Shown in pieces: positions 58,501 through 64,000 of a DNA stretch of 64,000 nt; positions within the stretch are counted from its first letter, which is position 1, and each line of letters starts with the position of its first letter. The notes under the pieces were generated by a model. The model saw only the letters and a program-made list of their open reading frames with translations. It was not told the DNA's origin and made no database searches. The stretch covers positions 3,971,001 to 4,035,000 of the forward strand of contig OX438748.1 in the NCBI GenBank assembly GCA_949316235.1. Direction: 5' to 3'. Both the position numbers and the translations under genes were made by a program. This DNA is from Oegoconia quadripuncta. Lineage: Eukaryota > Arthropoda > Insecta > Lepidoptera > Autostichidae.

Positions 58501-59221
58501 AGTTGAGAGCATGGTGGCTGAACAAGTTCTGGCAAGTTTATATTTGTAAGCGCACGCTAGTTGTAACCTTTGTGGATACCAGTTTTGAGACATTCTTAAC
58601 GGTAGAGGCGATGGTACGGGTGAATTCAAATCGCAAATCTGTGTTGTCATCGAACAAATTGTCCACTCACCGTCCGTTCGGCGCCGATGGTGAATGCACC
58701 AACTTCACAGCGAAGAGGAATTGTATTGCACACACAAGAAGACAGCATAGATTCAAAGATAGTGTCAACGCACATAATGCTAACGTCACTTCGTACACCA
58801 CTGCGAACTCTTCAGGAGCACCCGTTGTCGGCGCGGAGATTTTGAGTAAAAACAATAAAGCTAACAGCGCCAGTAGTAAACTGACGAGGCATAACAAAGC
58901 TAGGGAAGTCAGCGCTTCCTCTGTAGCAGCTCGAGAACTCTTTCCTCTGTTAGGAGGTCGTGTCGTTGGTACTCCAGTAGCGTTTCCATTAGCGAGTTTC
59001 GGTGGCGATACAACTGGTATCGGCGCGACGACCGACACCGGAGCAGGTGGAGGCGGCTGGGCGCCAGGGCTGACGCTCGCCGAGGTGCCGCCAACGGAAT
59101 GCTTGGAGGAATCGAGGGTTGAAACGTTGAGGGGCAGGTGGTGGTGCGGCCGCCGCGGCATGTTTTGGTAACGGTGATCCGCATCGTTCGCCGCCGGCGG
59201 CCGCTGCGCATGCTTCAACAT
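22475..59221 (-). CDS. Four-pass membrane protein, TMEM221/Jiraiya-like (tentative), whole coding gene
   Basis: Joining 59221-58671, 24762-24677, 23370-23043 and 22580-22475 on the minus strand gives 1071 nt, a 356-residue protein plus TGA. Every junction is GT-AG, and phases agree (2,1,2). The start is the first in-frame ATG after a TAG at 59363-59365. Layout: proline-rich N-terminus (1-103); TM1 about 104-128 (leucine-rich); TM2 about 145-173; basic loop with SNKYLQKSAITR; TM3 about 196-220; TM4 about 227-251; then a polar tail with N-rich stretches and the C-terminus ELSTLV, which fits a class I PDZ ligand (S/T-x-V). The helix spacing and the loop between TM3 and TM4 recall vertebrate TMEM221 (Jiraiya, which dampens BMP receptor signalling), from memory and without alignment. 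Gene model strong, name weak. Intron 1 is about 33.9 kb. Confidence 0.85.
23043..23370 (-). CDS. Membrane-protein gene, coding exon 3 (TM3 end, TM4, tail)
   Basis: Acceptor cattccag above 23370. Encodes GIILYTFIQFHSTP, TM4 (VTSVFIGVGIIFCGC), WQKEKT and a polar tail. The frame appears to stop at TGA 23041-23039, but that TGA lies inside a good donor (ATT AG|gtgagc), and a phase-matched exon lies downstream. If intron 3 were retained the protein would end ...YIIR. Confidence 0.88.
23570..23760. mobile_element. MITE family M1, copy 1 (about 190 bp)
   Basis: Ends are imperfect inverted repeats around gtgtaagttttgt ... and core 'tgcagcgcctctagcggata'. Lies in intron 2 of the membrane-protein gene. 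Other copies at 31336 and 34765. Confidence 0.75.
23765..23875 (-). mobile_element. SINE family B, degraded fragment
   Basis: Plus strand reads gaagatggggtcgaaggtgg ... cttatctctgacag, matching the reverse of the family B body at 35340-35450. Confidence 0.5.
24509..24581. repeat. Short tandem duplication
   Basis: 'aaaaaagttacgtgcccagg' with flanks occurs twice, about 40 bp apart, in intron 2 of the membrane-protein gene, 96 bp from exon 2. Confidence 0.7.
24677..24762 (-). CDS. Membrane-protein gene, coding exon 2 (TM3)
   Basis: Acceptor tattccag just above 24762 and donor g|gtgagt at 24676. 86 nt: completes R184, encodes SNKYLQKSAITRVCAVGGFF and on into ISIPVFLT, and leaves one nt. Too short to appear as an ORF; found by extending exon 3 upstream. 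Phases fit both neighbours. Confidence 0.88.
25045..25087. other. Hairpin in the giant intron
   Basis: aagctaaatttaacggta, loop tttctcg, then the reverse complement with one single-base gap. Near the 3' end of intron 1, about 280 bp from exon 2. Confidence 0.6.
25530..25797 (+). mobile_element. tRNA-derived SINE, family A, near full length
   Basis: gttgtttggtgtagtggtta head, B-box gggttcgaatccc, gcgcaaatg, the common body with tttatcaaccatctgg, and end ctagatgactctgtgtg. Preceded by a short partial repeat of the head (tgtttggtgt). Confidence 0.85.
26213..26666. repeat. Dispersed repeat R, copy 1 (about 450 bp)
   Basis: Runs from ttttttttcttcgttaatca to tcagaggtaaggacctga. It is closely matched, with small gaps, by 56970-57370 in the same orientation. 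Flanked on the right by a minus-strand LINE tail (about 26680-26765). No coding capacity. Confidence 0.75.
26680..26765 (-). repeat. LINE 3' tail with 'gagcaaccctt' motif
   Basis: Minus strand: ttatttaaaagagcaaccct, tgagtttcttgctcgttctt. The same segment is on the plus strand at 50826-50975 and 55300-55405. Confidence 0.6.
28178..28345 (-). mobile_element. SINE family B, degraded
   Basis: Plus strand carries tctcaatcacactatattaa, gaggtgaag, ccccatcttattcgg and caataatgctataag, the reverse of the family B body. Confidence 0.5.
28441..28560. repeat. 15-bp tandem repeat
   Basis: Units of 'aatgtcaaatgtcaat' type, period about 15 bp, roughly seven degenerate copies, fading into similar 'aaaatgtc' words on the right. 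Confidence 0.75.
28893..28985 (-). mobile_element. SINE family B head (tRNA-like)
   Basis: Minus strand: accgtctccgtggcataatg ... gaggtcgcagggtcgattcc, cagcgggtgcat. Matches the head at 51873 and 35570-35646. No cloverleaf, so not a tRNA gene. Confidence 0.6.
29171..29383 (+). repeat. Lepidopteran dispersed repeat P ('actagctttccgcccgcgg')
   Basis: Starts actagctttccgcccgcggc, contains tttatcccgcgggaactac and aatccgttcatccgtttcgc, and ends caagctttcgcatttacaat. Other copies at 40452, 42223, 61147 (minus) and 63366 (minus). Probably the 3' end of an RTE-like element, by general knowledge. Confidence 0.75.
30200..30402 (-). mobile_element. SINE family B body
   Basis: Plus strand: gttagcacttgac, gaagatgaaggtggaag, tactgacccggaaaccc, ggctatcttatctc, tggcggcaaatttagataag, gcggacatttacaatgcc. 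Head missing. Confidence 0.65.
31336..31528. mobile_element. MITE family M1, copy 2
   Basis: Same layout as 23570-23760: gtgtaagttttgtttcgaat ... tgcagcgcctctagcggata ... aaaacgagacaaaacttaca, cttcgcacac. Adjoined by a truncated repeat P tail (31567-31650, minus). Confidence 0.8.
32128..32348 (+). mobile_element. tRNA-derived SINE, family C
   Basis: gcgttaggtgtagtggatag head, cagcgaaaccaacggttgcg, B-box gatcgaatccc, body with tatttatgtatatttatccg, end gtttgggactagatgattga. Faces an inverted copy at 32503-32700. Confidence 0.82.
32503..32700 (-). mobile_element. tRNA-derived SINE, family C, inverted partner
   Basis: Minus strand: ggtttagcgaaaccaacggt, tgcgggttcgaatcccgcga, ggggtaaat ... gtctcaaactaagc region at the end. 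With 32128-32348 it forms an inverted pair separated by about 150 bp of AT-rich sequence. Confidence 0.8.
33272..34203 (-). mobile_element. SINE family B interrupted by a hAT-type element
   Basis: Plus-strand pieces 33272-33413 (cacaacgggttagcacttga ... gcggacatttgatatgcc) and 34143-34203 (cgaacccgcgacctccga, aacgtaaaccc) line up with 35318-35640. The two halves are split by 33414-34142. Confidence 0.78.
33414..34142. mobile_element. hAT-type non-autonomous DNA transposon, 729 bp
   Basis: Bounded by identical 8-bp duplications cctaccac (33406-33413 and 34143-34150). Ends cagaggtgt and acatctctg are inverted with one mismatch. The sub-terminal regions are packed with 'gtatctgaaatac', 'aagatac' and 'gtattttgtat' words in both directions. 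No transposase ORF. 8-bp duplications and CAGAG ends fit the hAT superfamily. Confidence 0.85.
34765..34965. mobile_element. MITE family M1, copy 3 (inverted orientation)
   Basis: Plus strand: tgtgtgcgaagtgccagttt, tgtctcgtttttaactttac, tatccgctagaggcgctgta, gaacgcggtagtaaagttaa. Reverse of copies 1 and 2. Confidence 0.8.
35311..35646 (-). mobile_element. SINE family B, full-length copy
   Basis: On the minus strand: tRNA-like head accgcctccgtggctcgatg ... gaggtcgcgggttcaatccc (B-box), a body of about 230 bp with ggcggacattt reversed, tctgccgccaaacagcaatg and ttccggttgtcagagataag, then gtgcat and an A-rich tail (10 T at 35311-35320 on plus). This copy explains the fragments at 21172, 23765, 28178, 30200, 33272 and 51873. 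Confidence 0.8.
36508..36680 (+). pseudogene. RTE/BovB-like RT C-terminal fossil
   Basis: Translates GRGRPRK, stop, WMDCVSDDMNEKGVNDEV and TADRDLEKKTYFAEPK, stop, then a gataaataaaataataa tail. The 'GRGRPkkRWmDcV.DDM' block is the classic C-terminal end of this LINE type. The stop looks like CGA to TGA. Confidence 0.8.
36683..37547 (-). mobile_element. SINE family A split by a GC-rich retroposon
   Basis: Minus-strand SINE: head 37547-37470 (gacctgtttggtgtagtggt reversed on plus), body to 37341, then resumes at 36758 and ends with the ctagatggcgttgtgtgta motif near 36710. The middle (36759-37340) is a later insertion. Confidence 0.88.
36759..37340 (+). mobile_element. GC-rich R1-like, probably internally deleted retroposon
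   Basis: Flanked by the 19-bp duplication aggcttgtattatggatat (36740-36758 and 37341-37359) and ending in a run of 15 A. The 5' part in the frame from 36818 gives a gag-like VMVGDERSWKAV. The 3' part has 'gagtttttagttggtaggtc' and strong hairpins (36997-37024, 37041-37073, 37278-37303). No RT remains. The R1-clade assignment rests on remembered gag and 3' UTR features. Confidence 0.75.
38057..38210 (+). pseudogene. Non-LTR RT C-terminal tail, short copy
   Basis: SVFPETYNLGIFKSRVNMHL, LGSLASSSTTSSLSIR, stop at 38165-38167, then gattgtggtcaaacga and an A-run. Same family as 15094-15276. Confidence 0.7.
39298..39511. repeat. Minisatellite, five near-identical 42-bp units
   Basis: Unit gatttaagcatactatgacc + tccaaatatagaagtataca + ta. 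Copies at 39298 (46 bp, with a 4-bp insertion), 39344, 39386, 39428 and 39470. Because 42 is a multiple of 3, both strands read through as 14-residue repeats; these are not genes. Confidence 0.95.
39694..39843 (-). pseudogene. Non-LTR RT C-terminal tail, inverted copy
   Basis: Minus strand: IIRTARAWNSLPASVFPAFY, NLGIFKSIVNRHLLGSRAT, SSTTSSLPIR, stop. Open, but only the last 49 or so codons of the element. Confidence 0.75.
40452..40643 (+). repeat. Dispersed repeat P
   Basis: actagttttccgcccgcggt start, tttatcccgcgggaactact, aatccgttcatccgtttcgc, end aactttcgcatttataattt. Confidence 0.75.
42223..42426 (+). repeat. Dispersed repeat P
   Basis: actagctttccgcccgcggc start, tttatcccgcgggaactact, ttcatccgtttcgccgtgat, end aactttcgcatttatatata. 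Slightly diverged and internally shortened. Confidence 0.72.
42700..42970. other. Unassigned GC-rich patch
   Basis: Richer in G+C than its neighbourhood, with small palindromes (cgcgatatagagcgcg; acacgtgtaaacacgtg; agcgctgtcttccagcgct). A minus-strand ORF of 81 codons covers it but resembles nothing recognised. Probably transposon-derived. Confidence 0.35.
43522..43845 (-). mobile_element. SINE family C broken by a LINE tail
   Basis: Tail part 43522-43640 (cggacacttacaccaatcat, ctagtcccaaac ... ccatgactcgagaataaatg) and head part from 43788 (taaacatttacccctcgcgg, gattcgaacctgcaaccatt, ggtttcgctga). The middle (43641-43787) is a LINE 3' end on the minus strand (gagatctcttatagagataa ... gtgtacaataaagtgttaaa). 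About 13 bp of the SINE are missing at the join. Confidence 0.65.
47333..47571 (+). mobile_element. tRNA-derived SINE, family C, near full length
   Basis: gacccattggtgtagtggat head, cagcgaaaccaacggttgcg, B-box gggttcgaatccc, tatttatgtatgtttatcca, gctttgcttagtttgggact, agatgattggtgtaagtgtc and an atttatttatttattt tail. Confidence 0.87.
47845..47955 (+). pseudogene. Non-LTR RT C-terminal tail, degraded
   Basis: tgaaatcctataattctggg, atcgtcaagggcagggtgaa, taggcatttactgagatcgc, then a shortened end. Related to 15094-15276. Confidence 0.6.
49229..49495. mobile_element. Hairpin MITE, 267 bp, near-perfect palindrome
   Basis: Arms 49229-49341 and 49383-49495 are almost exact reverse complements (for example ggttaagtgtagtcatattt, ggcaacttcgaaatcgcg and caacttttactatgggg on the left arm all recur inverted). 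Loop about 40 bp. Flanked by gtata on both sides (49224-49228, 49496-49500). Outer ends tacactgtgtaacgg and tacagggtgtaacgg differ at two bases. Confidence 0.88.
50826..50980 (+). repeat. LINE 3' tail with (gatttt)n end
   Basis: tatttaaaaagagcaaccct, ggagtttcttgctcgttctt, ctctgggg ... gaatgagcgataactgtatg, then aaataaaatcatttttgatt and three further 'gatttt' units. Related to 26680 and 55300. Confidence 0.65.
51873..51965 (+). mobile_element. SINE family B head fragment
   Basis: aaccgcctccgtggctcaat, gtaaacaacacaaggtttac, ggaggtcgcgggttcgatcc, ccagcggggtacatgtttag, tactcggtttggttgg. Stops at the head, followed by unrelated sequence. Confidence 0.7.
53201..53316 (+). repeat. LINE 3' tail with (gatt)n end
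   Basis: tgcctggaagagatcactgt, tagcgataaggccgcctaat, then aacaataaagcgtatttgat and attgattgattgattt. Family of 11645 and 13408. About 53000-53060 is a separate minus-strand-like 'ttctttattgcac' tail. Confidence 0.65.
55300..55405 (+). repeat. LINE 3' tail
   Basis: tatttaaaaagagcaaccct, taagtttcttgcttg, tgaatgagcgataattgtat, acttacgaattaaacc, tttgattgatt. Family of 50826. Confidence 0.6.
56970..57370. repeat. Dispersed repeat R, copy 2
   Basis: tttttttcttcgttaatcat ... atttgttttttatttggaaa ... ataaagcggtta ... atggagaaaacagtcttaat ... ataggtaaggacctaatatt. Same order as 26213-26666, with a shorter right-middle part. Confidence 0.75.
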
Positions 59222-59475
59222 GGCGTGGCTCTCACGCCGTTCGCCATCCCGCCGACTGGTTCTCCGGCATTCGGGCCGGTTTTCGATTGGAGTTACAACG
59301 CGACGCGGCCAGTGTCGGCGACGGACGCGAGTCGACTGGCGGCGAGCGATCCCCCCGAGCCTCTACCTGCATCCGCACGTAATTATGTCAATCAGCTTGC
59401 CGCGGGGTGCGCTTGAGCACTGCCTGCATCCCATCCACCCGCTCTCGGCCACCTCACCTGCCTTCACAATAGAAT
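58660..59475 (-). promoter_or_regulatory. CpG-rich first exon and likely 5' UTR/promoter-proximal region
   Basis: Sharp rise in G+C and CpG around the first coding exon, extending about 250 bp upstream of the ATG to near 59475, where AT-rich sequence resumes. This suggests 5' UTR and promoter-proximal sequence of the minus-strand gene. No core promoter motif could be fixed. Confidence 0.4.
58671..59221 (-). CDS. Membrane-protein gene, coding exon 1 (TM1 and TM2)
   Basis: Residues 1-183 plus two nt. The donor is g|gtgagt (58670-58665 on the minus strand); without splicing the frame would stop at once (CGG TGA). It contains a proline-rich N-terminus, then two hydrophobic helices (LLCLVSLLLALLALLFLL and LALCALTLSLNLCCLLVCAI). 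The exon is much richer in G+C than its surroundings. A long antisense ORF (58467-59171, plus) is a shadow of it. Confidence 0.9.
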
Positions 59476-60221
59476 AATGCAGCACAAAAACACGATTGTC
59501 TTAAAATAAACACACGACTTTCTATCTCATGTTGTTTATAAAATACGAGATTATAACAATAACAAGATTATTTATAAACGTTTCGCTGTTAGTACCTACT
59601 TATCGTGGTTAATAAGTTTGATATATTTTTTTTATTTCAGTTACTGTCTTATCTAAAATAAAACACTGTGTTTAAGAGAATTTAATTAAACATGCCTATG
59701 CATATATAAATATATATATTGAGTCCAACTCTACACCTCTTTTTCAATTTTAGCTTCTATATCATAACTTTCATTATAATTGTGCTTTTTACGAGTAAGA
59801 TTTGCACATCGAAGATGATAAAAACCGCGACATAGGTACATGAATTGATTGATTGTGATTGACATCAAGTACGAACCCGTCGTGCTTAAAAAAAAATATT
59901 TAGAGCTAAATATTTAACAAAAAATAAATTGACATGTATAAGAAATAAATTAATACTATTCCTGAAAACGTAACATTACTTGCATATTAGACAACACGAC
60001 ATTTGTTGCAACAACAACACATAAGAAAAGCAATAAAGAATATCAACGAAATTGTAAAAAACATTATATAAATAAAACCGTGATTATTCCTGGCAGTGCT
60101 GTCTAGTAGGTAACTATGGATGTATGAAATGGATCATCAGTCCGTAAACATCCTCCTGCAGCGATATAAACCTTTCCTCATATTGAGGGAATTCGCCATG
60201 CTGGCCCATTGCATTTACCAA

Positions 60222-60269
60222 AGGTCAAGTACGAACCCGTCGTGCATAAAAAAAAAAAAAAAAAAAAAA
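60222..60269 (+). mobile_element. SINE family B tail with long A-run
   Basis: aggtcaagtacgaacccgtc, gtgcat, then about 23 A. The same tail is at 59862-59892. Only the 3' end is preserved. Confidence 0.55.
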
Positions 60270-61146
60270 CCTTCTCGTTTGCACCGCAGAATGATTGCAC
60301 TCAAATGGTTCAAAAAACAAATATGCACAGGAAATTATTTCCAATCGAGAATTAAATCCATCGATGATAGATCAGGAATCGGTCTACTGGATTCTACTTA
60401 GAAAACTTTGGCATTTCGTTCTTTAGGTTATAGATATAAATGATATAGGAGACTATAGTTCAGAATTTTGTCAATCTTCTTCTTCAATTTAAAAGCTATG
60501 CTCTTGTCGGTGGAGTAATGACCACGTCTCTCTACTTTCCGCGCTCGTTTTAACCTCTTAGTACGACATGACATTCACCTATTCTTTCACTTGGTCAAAG
60601 TAATTAGGCCAAGGTCTTCTAATTATGTCAATACTTAAGCAATTTATGTAAATTACTATGTCTCTGAAATATCTTTTTAATCCTCCATTTCTCATAGCTT
60701 CAGACTTCTCCATACTGATCCATCTCAATAGGTGGATTATGTAATTGTGACTAAAGAATACAGATCATGTGGAAACATCGCGTAAATGTTATGTCTGTAG
60801 GTAGAACACTTTACACGACATTTTCTAAGTTTGCAGCGAGCAATAATCGTGTAGTCGGTTTCTATTAATGGACATAACTTGAGAAAGATCTAGGTATTAA
60901 TTCATCATCGTCACTTTCCATCAGGTGAGATTGTAGCCAAACGCGAAACCAGTTTTTAATAAAAAAAAATAAAAAAAATAATTAGATTGATGAGATTGAG
61001 AGAGATGAGATTATTCCCCGTGATATAATAAATACCGAAACTGAAAGGAAAGTTATCACGGAAGTAGACTCTATTAGTCTACAAGTCTATAAAATGTTCA
61101 TAGATATTCCGTGCAAATTGACATAAATTATACAAAAATCATCTAA

Positions 61147-61325
61147 CTAATATTATAAATGCGAAAGTTTGGATGTTTGTTTGATTGTTGCTCAATCATG
61201 ACGAAACGGATGAACGTATTTCGATGACCTGGATTAAGACCTAGGATATTTATTATCCCTATTAAGCGAGGAGTTCCCACGGGATAAACAAAGTTCCGCG
61301 ATAAAGTTATTCCATGCAGGCGGAT
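61147..61325 (-). repeat. Dispersed repeat P, inverted
   Basis: Plus strand: taatattataaatgcgaaag, tttggatgtttgtttg, acgaaacggatgaacg, gagttcccacgggataaaca, cgcgataaagttattccatg. Confidence 0.7.
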
Positions 61326-63365
61326 GGCCAGTTTAATAATAATTGTATTTTTTTTTGTCATTATAAAATCCACAGTAACACAAGTGCCGAAACTAATAAA
61401 TTTCTGTGTTTCAGAGCGATACTAGAACTTGTCGCATTCATACACACACACATACATATTTCACCAAAAGTCAAGGACATTTTTCTTTATAACTACCTAC
61501 CCACACTTCTTTTGTAATTATTTCTCATAATATATAAAAGTTTGTTATTGAGGAGCGAGTCTTCCTGCTACCTACAGGTATTATATACTTACTTTACTTA
61601 CTTGGAAGTCTCGACCTTGTGAATTTAATTTGTATATAGAAATAAACATGTTTATTTTTTAATATCTATCATTTCTACATCCACAACGCCGGCAACGCAT
61701 CTGTGACCCTTTTGGTGTTGCGGGTGTCCATGGGCGGCGGTGATTGCTTTCCATCAGGTGACCCGCATGCTCGATTGCCGCCCTCTCATATAAAAAAAAA
61801 AACAATATGTGAGTGCAAAAGTGACAATAAAATTACTAGTGTGTGAGAATCGGGCCTATAATTTATTCAAATTCAAAAAAATATTTATTATGTAGGATAA
61901 AATTATCACTTGAAAACGTCACTTTTTTTTACTTTTCACTGGTTAAGGCATGTTAGCTACCCTTCTCCTTTCTTCTGCAGACTGTACAGGATGTAGCTTT
62001 ACACTGGGCGTCTGAATCAATGCCTGGACAATATTAAATCTTAACTCTGATTACTACCTTCTCTAAGTCATATCCGTAGACGTTCTGTAAGTGTCTACAT
62101 TAGCACTTTGACAACAGAAAGTAGAAACGAACATGCATCCAAGTTGGGGGTAAAACCCACAAAAAAAAATTAACACAATTTTGTAAAGTCACCTGCTTGT
62201 CATCTTTTCTAAGATAAAAATAATACACTATAATGGTACTATTTAGATGGACGATAACTGTACATAATATTTCGATCTGCTTTGTGTGTTATTAAAGAAG
62301 GTCGAAACAAATGATGCAAATAATTGTATGATAGAACGTAATTTAATTATTGTTTAAAGTACGAGGCGTTCTGCACTGAACGAGACTTGTTCATCTGTCG
62401 GACTAAAAAATTATAAACTTAGTGAATGGCTGAAACAGTTATCTCATTCAAAATACGTATTACCATCAACAGCTTTACATTTTCTCGCATTATTACACCA
62501 CCAGTATTAAAAAAAAACTACTTTCATTTTCGTTCAAATGATTAGTGCGATACGAAATGTGCTCGTAACGTATTTGGGTATGGTTTAGCTTTGATATTAT
62601 CGTTCAACTTAGCGCGATCGGTCCCCAGGAATTACACAAATTAATTTTCACCTTGTATACATAAGTTGAAAATTTCGAAAACCCCCGAATGACATCAAAT
62701 ATATTCCATTCTTTATTCCATTCTTTATTGCAAACACAAAAGATACATTTGTCAGATACAAAGATACATAAGATATACCTACCGACCAATTGTTTTTTTT
62801 TTAGTTTATTTAGATCAACAAACATTTTACAATTTTTACTTAGAAATAGGTGTTGGGTACATAAAACGACTCCCTAAGAATAAAACCAGCGACATTACGT
62901 ATATTTTACTGCAATTTAGAGATAATAATCTAATTAATTAAAATGGAGTGTGTATTAAATTTCTTTCTTCATGGTTTGATGGTTCTTAGGAACCACCATT
63001 CACAACACCAGATTTCTGGTCCTCAAGAATTTGATAAGTTTACCATCGACTCGCTAAGAAGGTTTCGAAAGACAAAAACGTTTTGAACTCGGTGCAGTCT
63101 ATAATTAAAAAAAAATATTATTCAAACAAGACAGGCAGAAAACGTAAACGAATCAGTGATCCAAGACTCAACATTCAGATCCTGAACTAGAAATAGGTAA
63201 ACCTGTCCATACAAACGATACTGCCAGATGAAGGACTGGATCAGTAGTTGCTGGTGACCTTCAACTTTTTTTATATTTCTTAATTTTTTTTATTGATATT
63301 ATGTTTTTTTTTCCTTTTTTTTTCGCCACCCGAGCAACCACCAGGTAAATCTAATCCCAATCCCA

Positions 63366-63570
63366 ACTAATATGTATTATAAATGCGAAAGTTTGTGTGT
63401 GTATATTTGTACGTTTGTTACCTCTTCATGACTATACGGCTGGACGGATTTGGATGAAATTTGGTGGGTACACAGATTAAGACCTGGATTAACATATACG
63501 CAATTTTTTTTCCTGAACCGATTTCGATAAAATCTTCCACGCGGACTAAGTCGCGGGCGGAAAGCTAGTT
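63366..63570 (-). repeat. Dispersed repeat P, divergent subfamily, inverted
   Basis: Plus strand: tattataaatgcgaaagttt, gactatacggctggacggat, ttggatgaaatttggtgggt, gcgggcggaaagctagttat. Shares ends with the other copies, but the middle is a different subfamily. Confidence 0.7.
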
Positions 63571-64000
63571 ATATATAAAGCCCGCAAGTTAATACATAAT
63601 AAAATGCATGTTGGATAAAATAAATCTGTTCAATCGTGGCTGCGAAAGCATTATGGATGCTATTGAAAGTGGTCCATATTCATCGTTTTACACACATGAT
63701 TAACTTAACTCTAAGGTCGTGTAAAGGACTTGCCACCAGGCCGGGCACGCGTGGTTTACACCTGGTGTGCAGGTGCTAAGCGATAGGGTGTCGCAAAAAA
63801 ATTATACATATGGATGGACACATGTCCATGTGAGTCTGCGCTCTGCGGAGTGGGGACCTAATACGTGTGTCGTATGGCCAGTTGTTTAGTTTCCTACTAT
63901 TGAAGACTATTAGTCCACCTACGACTTGGATAAAAGATACATCTCTGTCTTGGGAATTGTTGGAAGGAGTCTCTCAATTTCCAATATTTCGCTTCATACG

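Larger units (their letters stand above)
24763..58670 (-). other. Giant intron 1 of the membrane-protein gene
   Basis: About 33.9 kb between exon 1 and exon 2. No other host exon could be supported on either strand. The content is SINEs, LINE tails, MITEs, a hAT-type element, an R1-like retroposon, a minisatellite and AT-rich sequence without recognisable features (for example most of 27000-28100, 43900-47250, 52000-53000 and 54000-58400). Confidence 0.75.
59222..64000. other. 5' flank of the membrane-protein gene, no gene seen
   Basis: Beyond the GC-rich first-exon block this is AT-rich. Recognisable pieces: SINE-B tails at 59862-59892 and 60222-60269 (caagtacgaacccgtcgtgc plus an A-run), a LINE tail at 60901-60980, two repeat P copies (61147, 63366) and a LINE-tail-like 'ttctttattgc' stretch near 62700. 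Chance ORFs only. Confidence 0.55.

Noticed and set aside
58467..59171. The longest ORF in the window (234 codons, plus strand)
   Set aside because: Antisense shadow of the G+C-rich exon 1 of the minus-strand membrane-protein gene. The minus frame has hydrophobic helices, a phase-matched donor and an upstream stop before its ATG.

Overview
This is an AT-rich, intron-bearing, repeat-laden animal nuclear sequence. The repeat types point to a moth or butterfly (Lepidoptera): tRNA-headed SINEs, RTE- and jockey-type LINE tails, the 'actagctttccgcccgcgg' dispersed repeat, and hairpin MITEs. The species cannot be named from the sequence alone. No prokaryotic features, rRNA genes, convincing functional tRNA genes or CRISPR arrays were seen. 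Almost every ORF longer than 60 codons is a fragment of a gene exon, a transposon fossil or chance.

Only two host genes can be supported, and both had to be assembled by joining exons with matching splice phases. (1) Plus strand, 3881-15394: Smn (survival motor neuron), seven coding exons, 281 residues, with the Gemin2-binding helix, a Tudor domain with a complete aromatic cage, a basic/proline-rich linker and the C-terminal YG box. (2) Minus strand, 59221 down to 22475: a four-pass membrane protein of 356 residues in four coding exons, with a first intron of about 34 kb and a C-terminal PDZ-ligand-like tail. Its layout resembles TMEM221/Jiraiya, but that name is tentative. The two genes converge on a roughly 7 kb intergenic space (15395-22474).

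Layout: 1-3880 is Smn upstream sequence, with two dead LINE fragments and a degraded tandem repeat just before the Smn promoter area. 3881-15394 is Smn, whose introns hold SINEs, MITEs and LINE tails. 15395-22474 is intergenic with a MITE and a mosaic SINE. 22475-59221 is the minus-strand gene; its giant intron is a graveyard of nested elements, including a hAT-type element and an R1-like retroposon, each inside a SINE and each with intact target-site duplications, a 5 x 42 bp minisatellite and a 267 bp near-perfect hairpin. 59222-64000 is 5' flank with more repeat tails.

The two genes show no sign of working together. Smn acts in snRNP assembly, and the membrane protein has no obvious link to it. 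No new multi-gene system was found. The strongest items for follow-up are the assembled membrane-protein gene with its hidden last exon, the 12-nt tandem splice acceptor in Smn, and the nested transposons with clean duplications.
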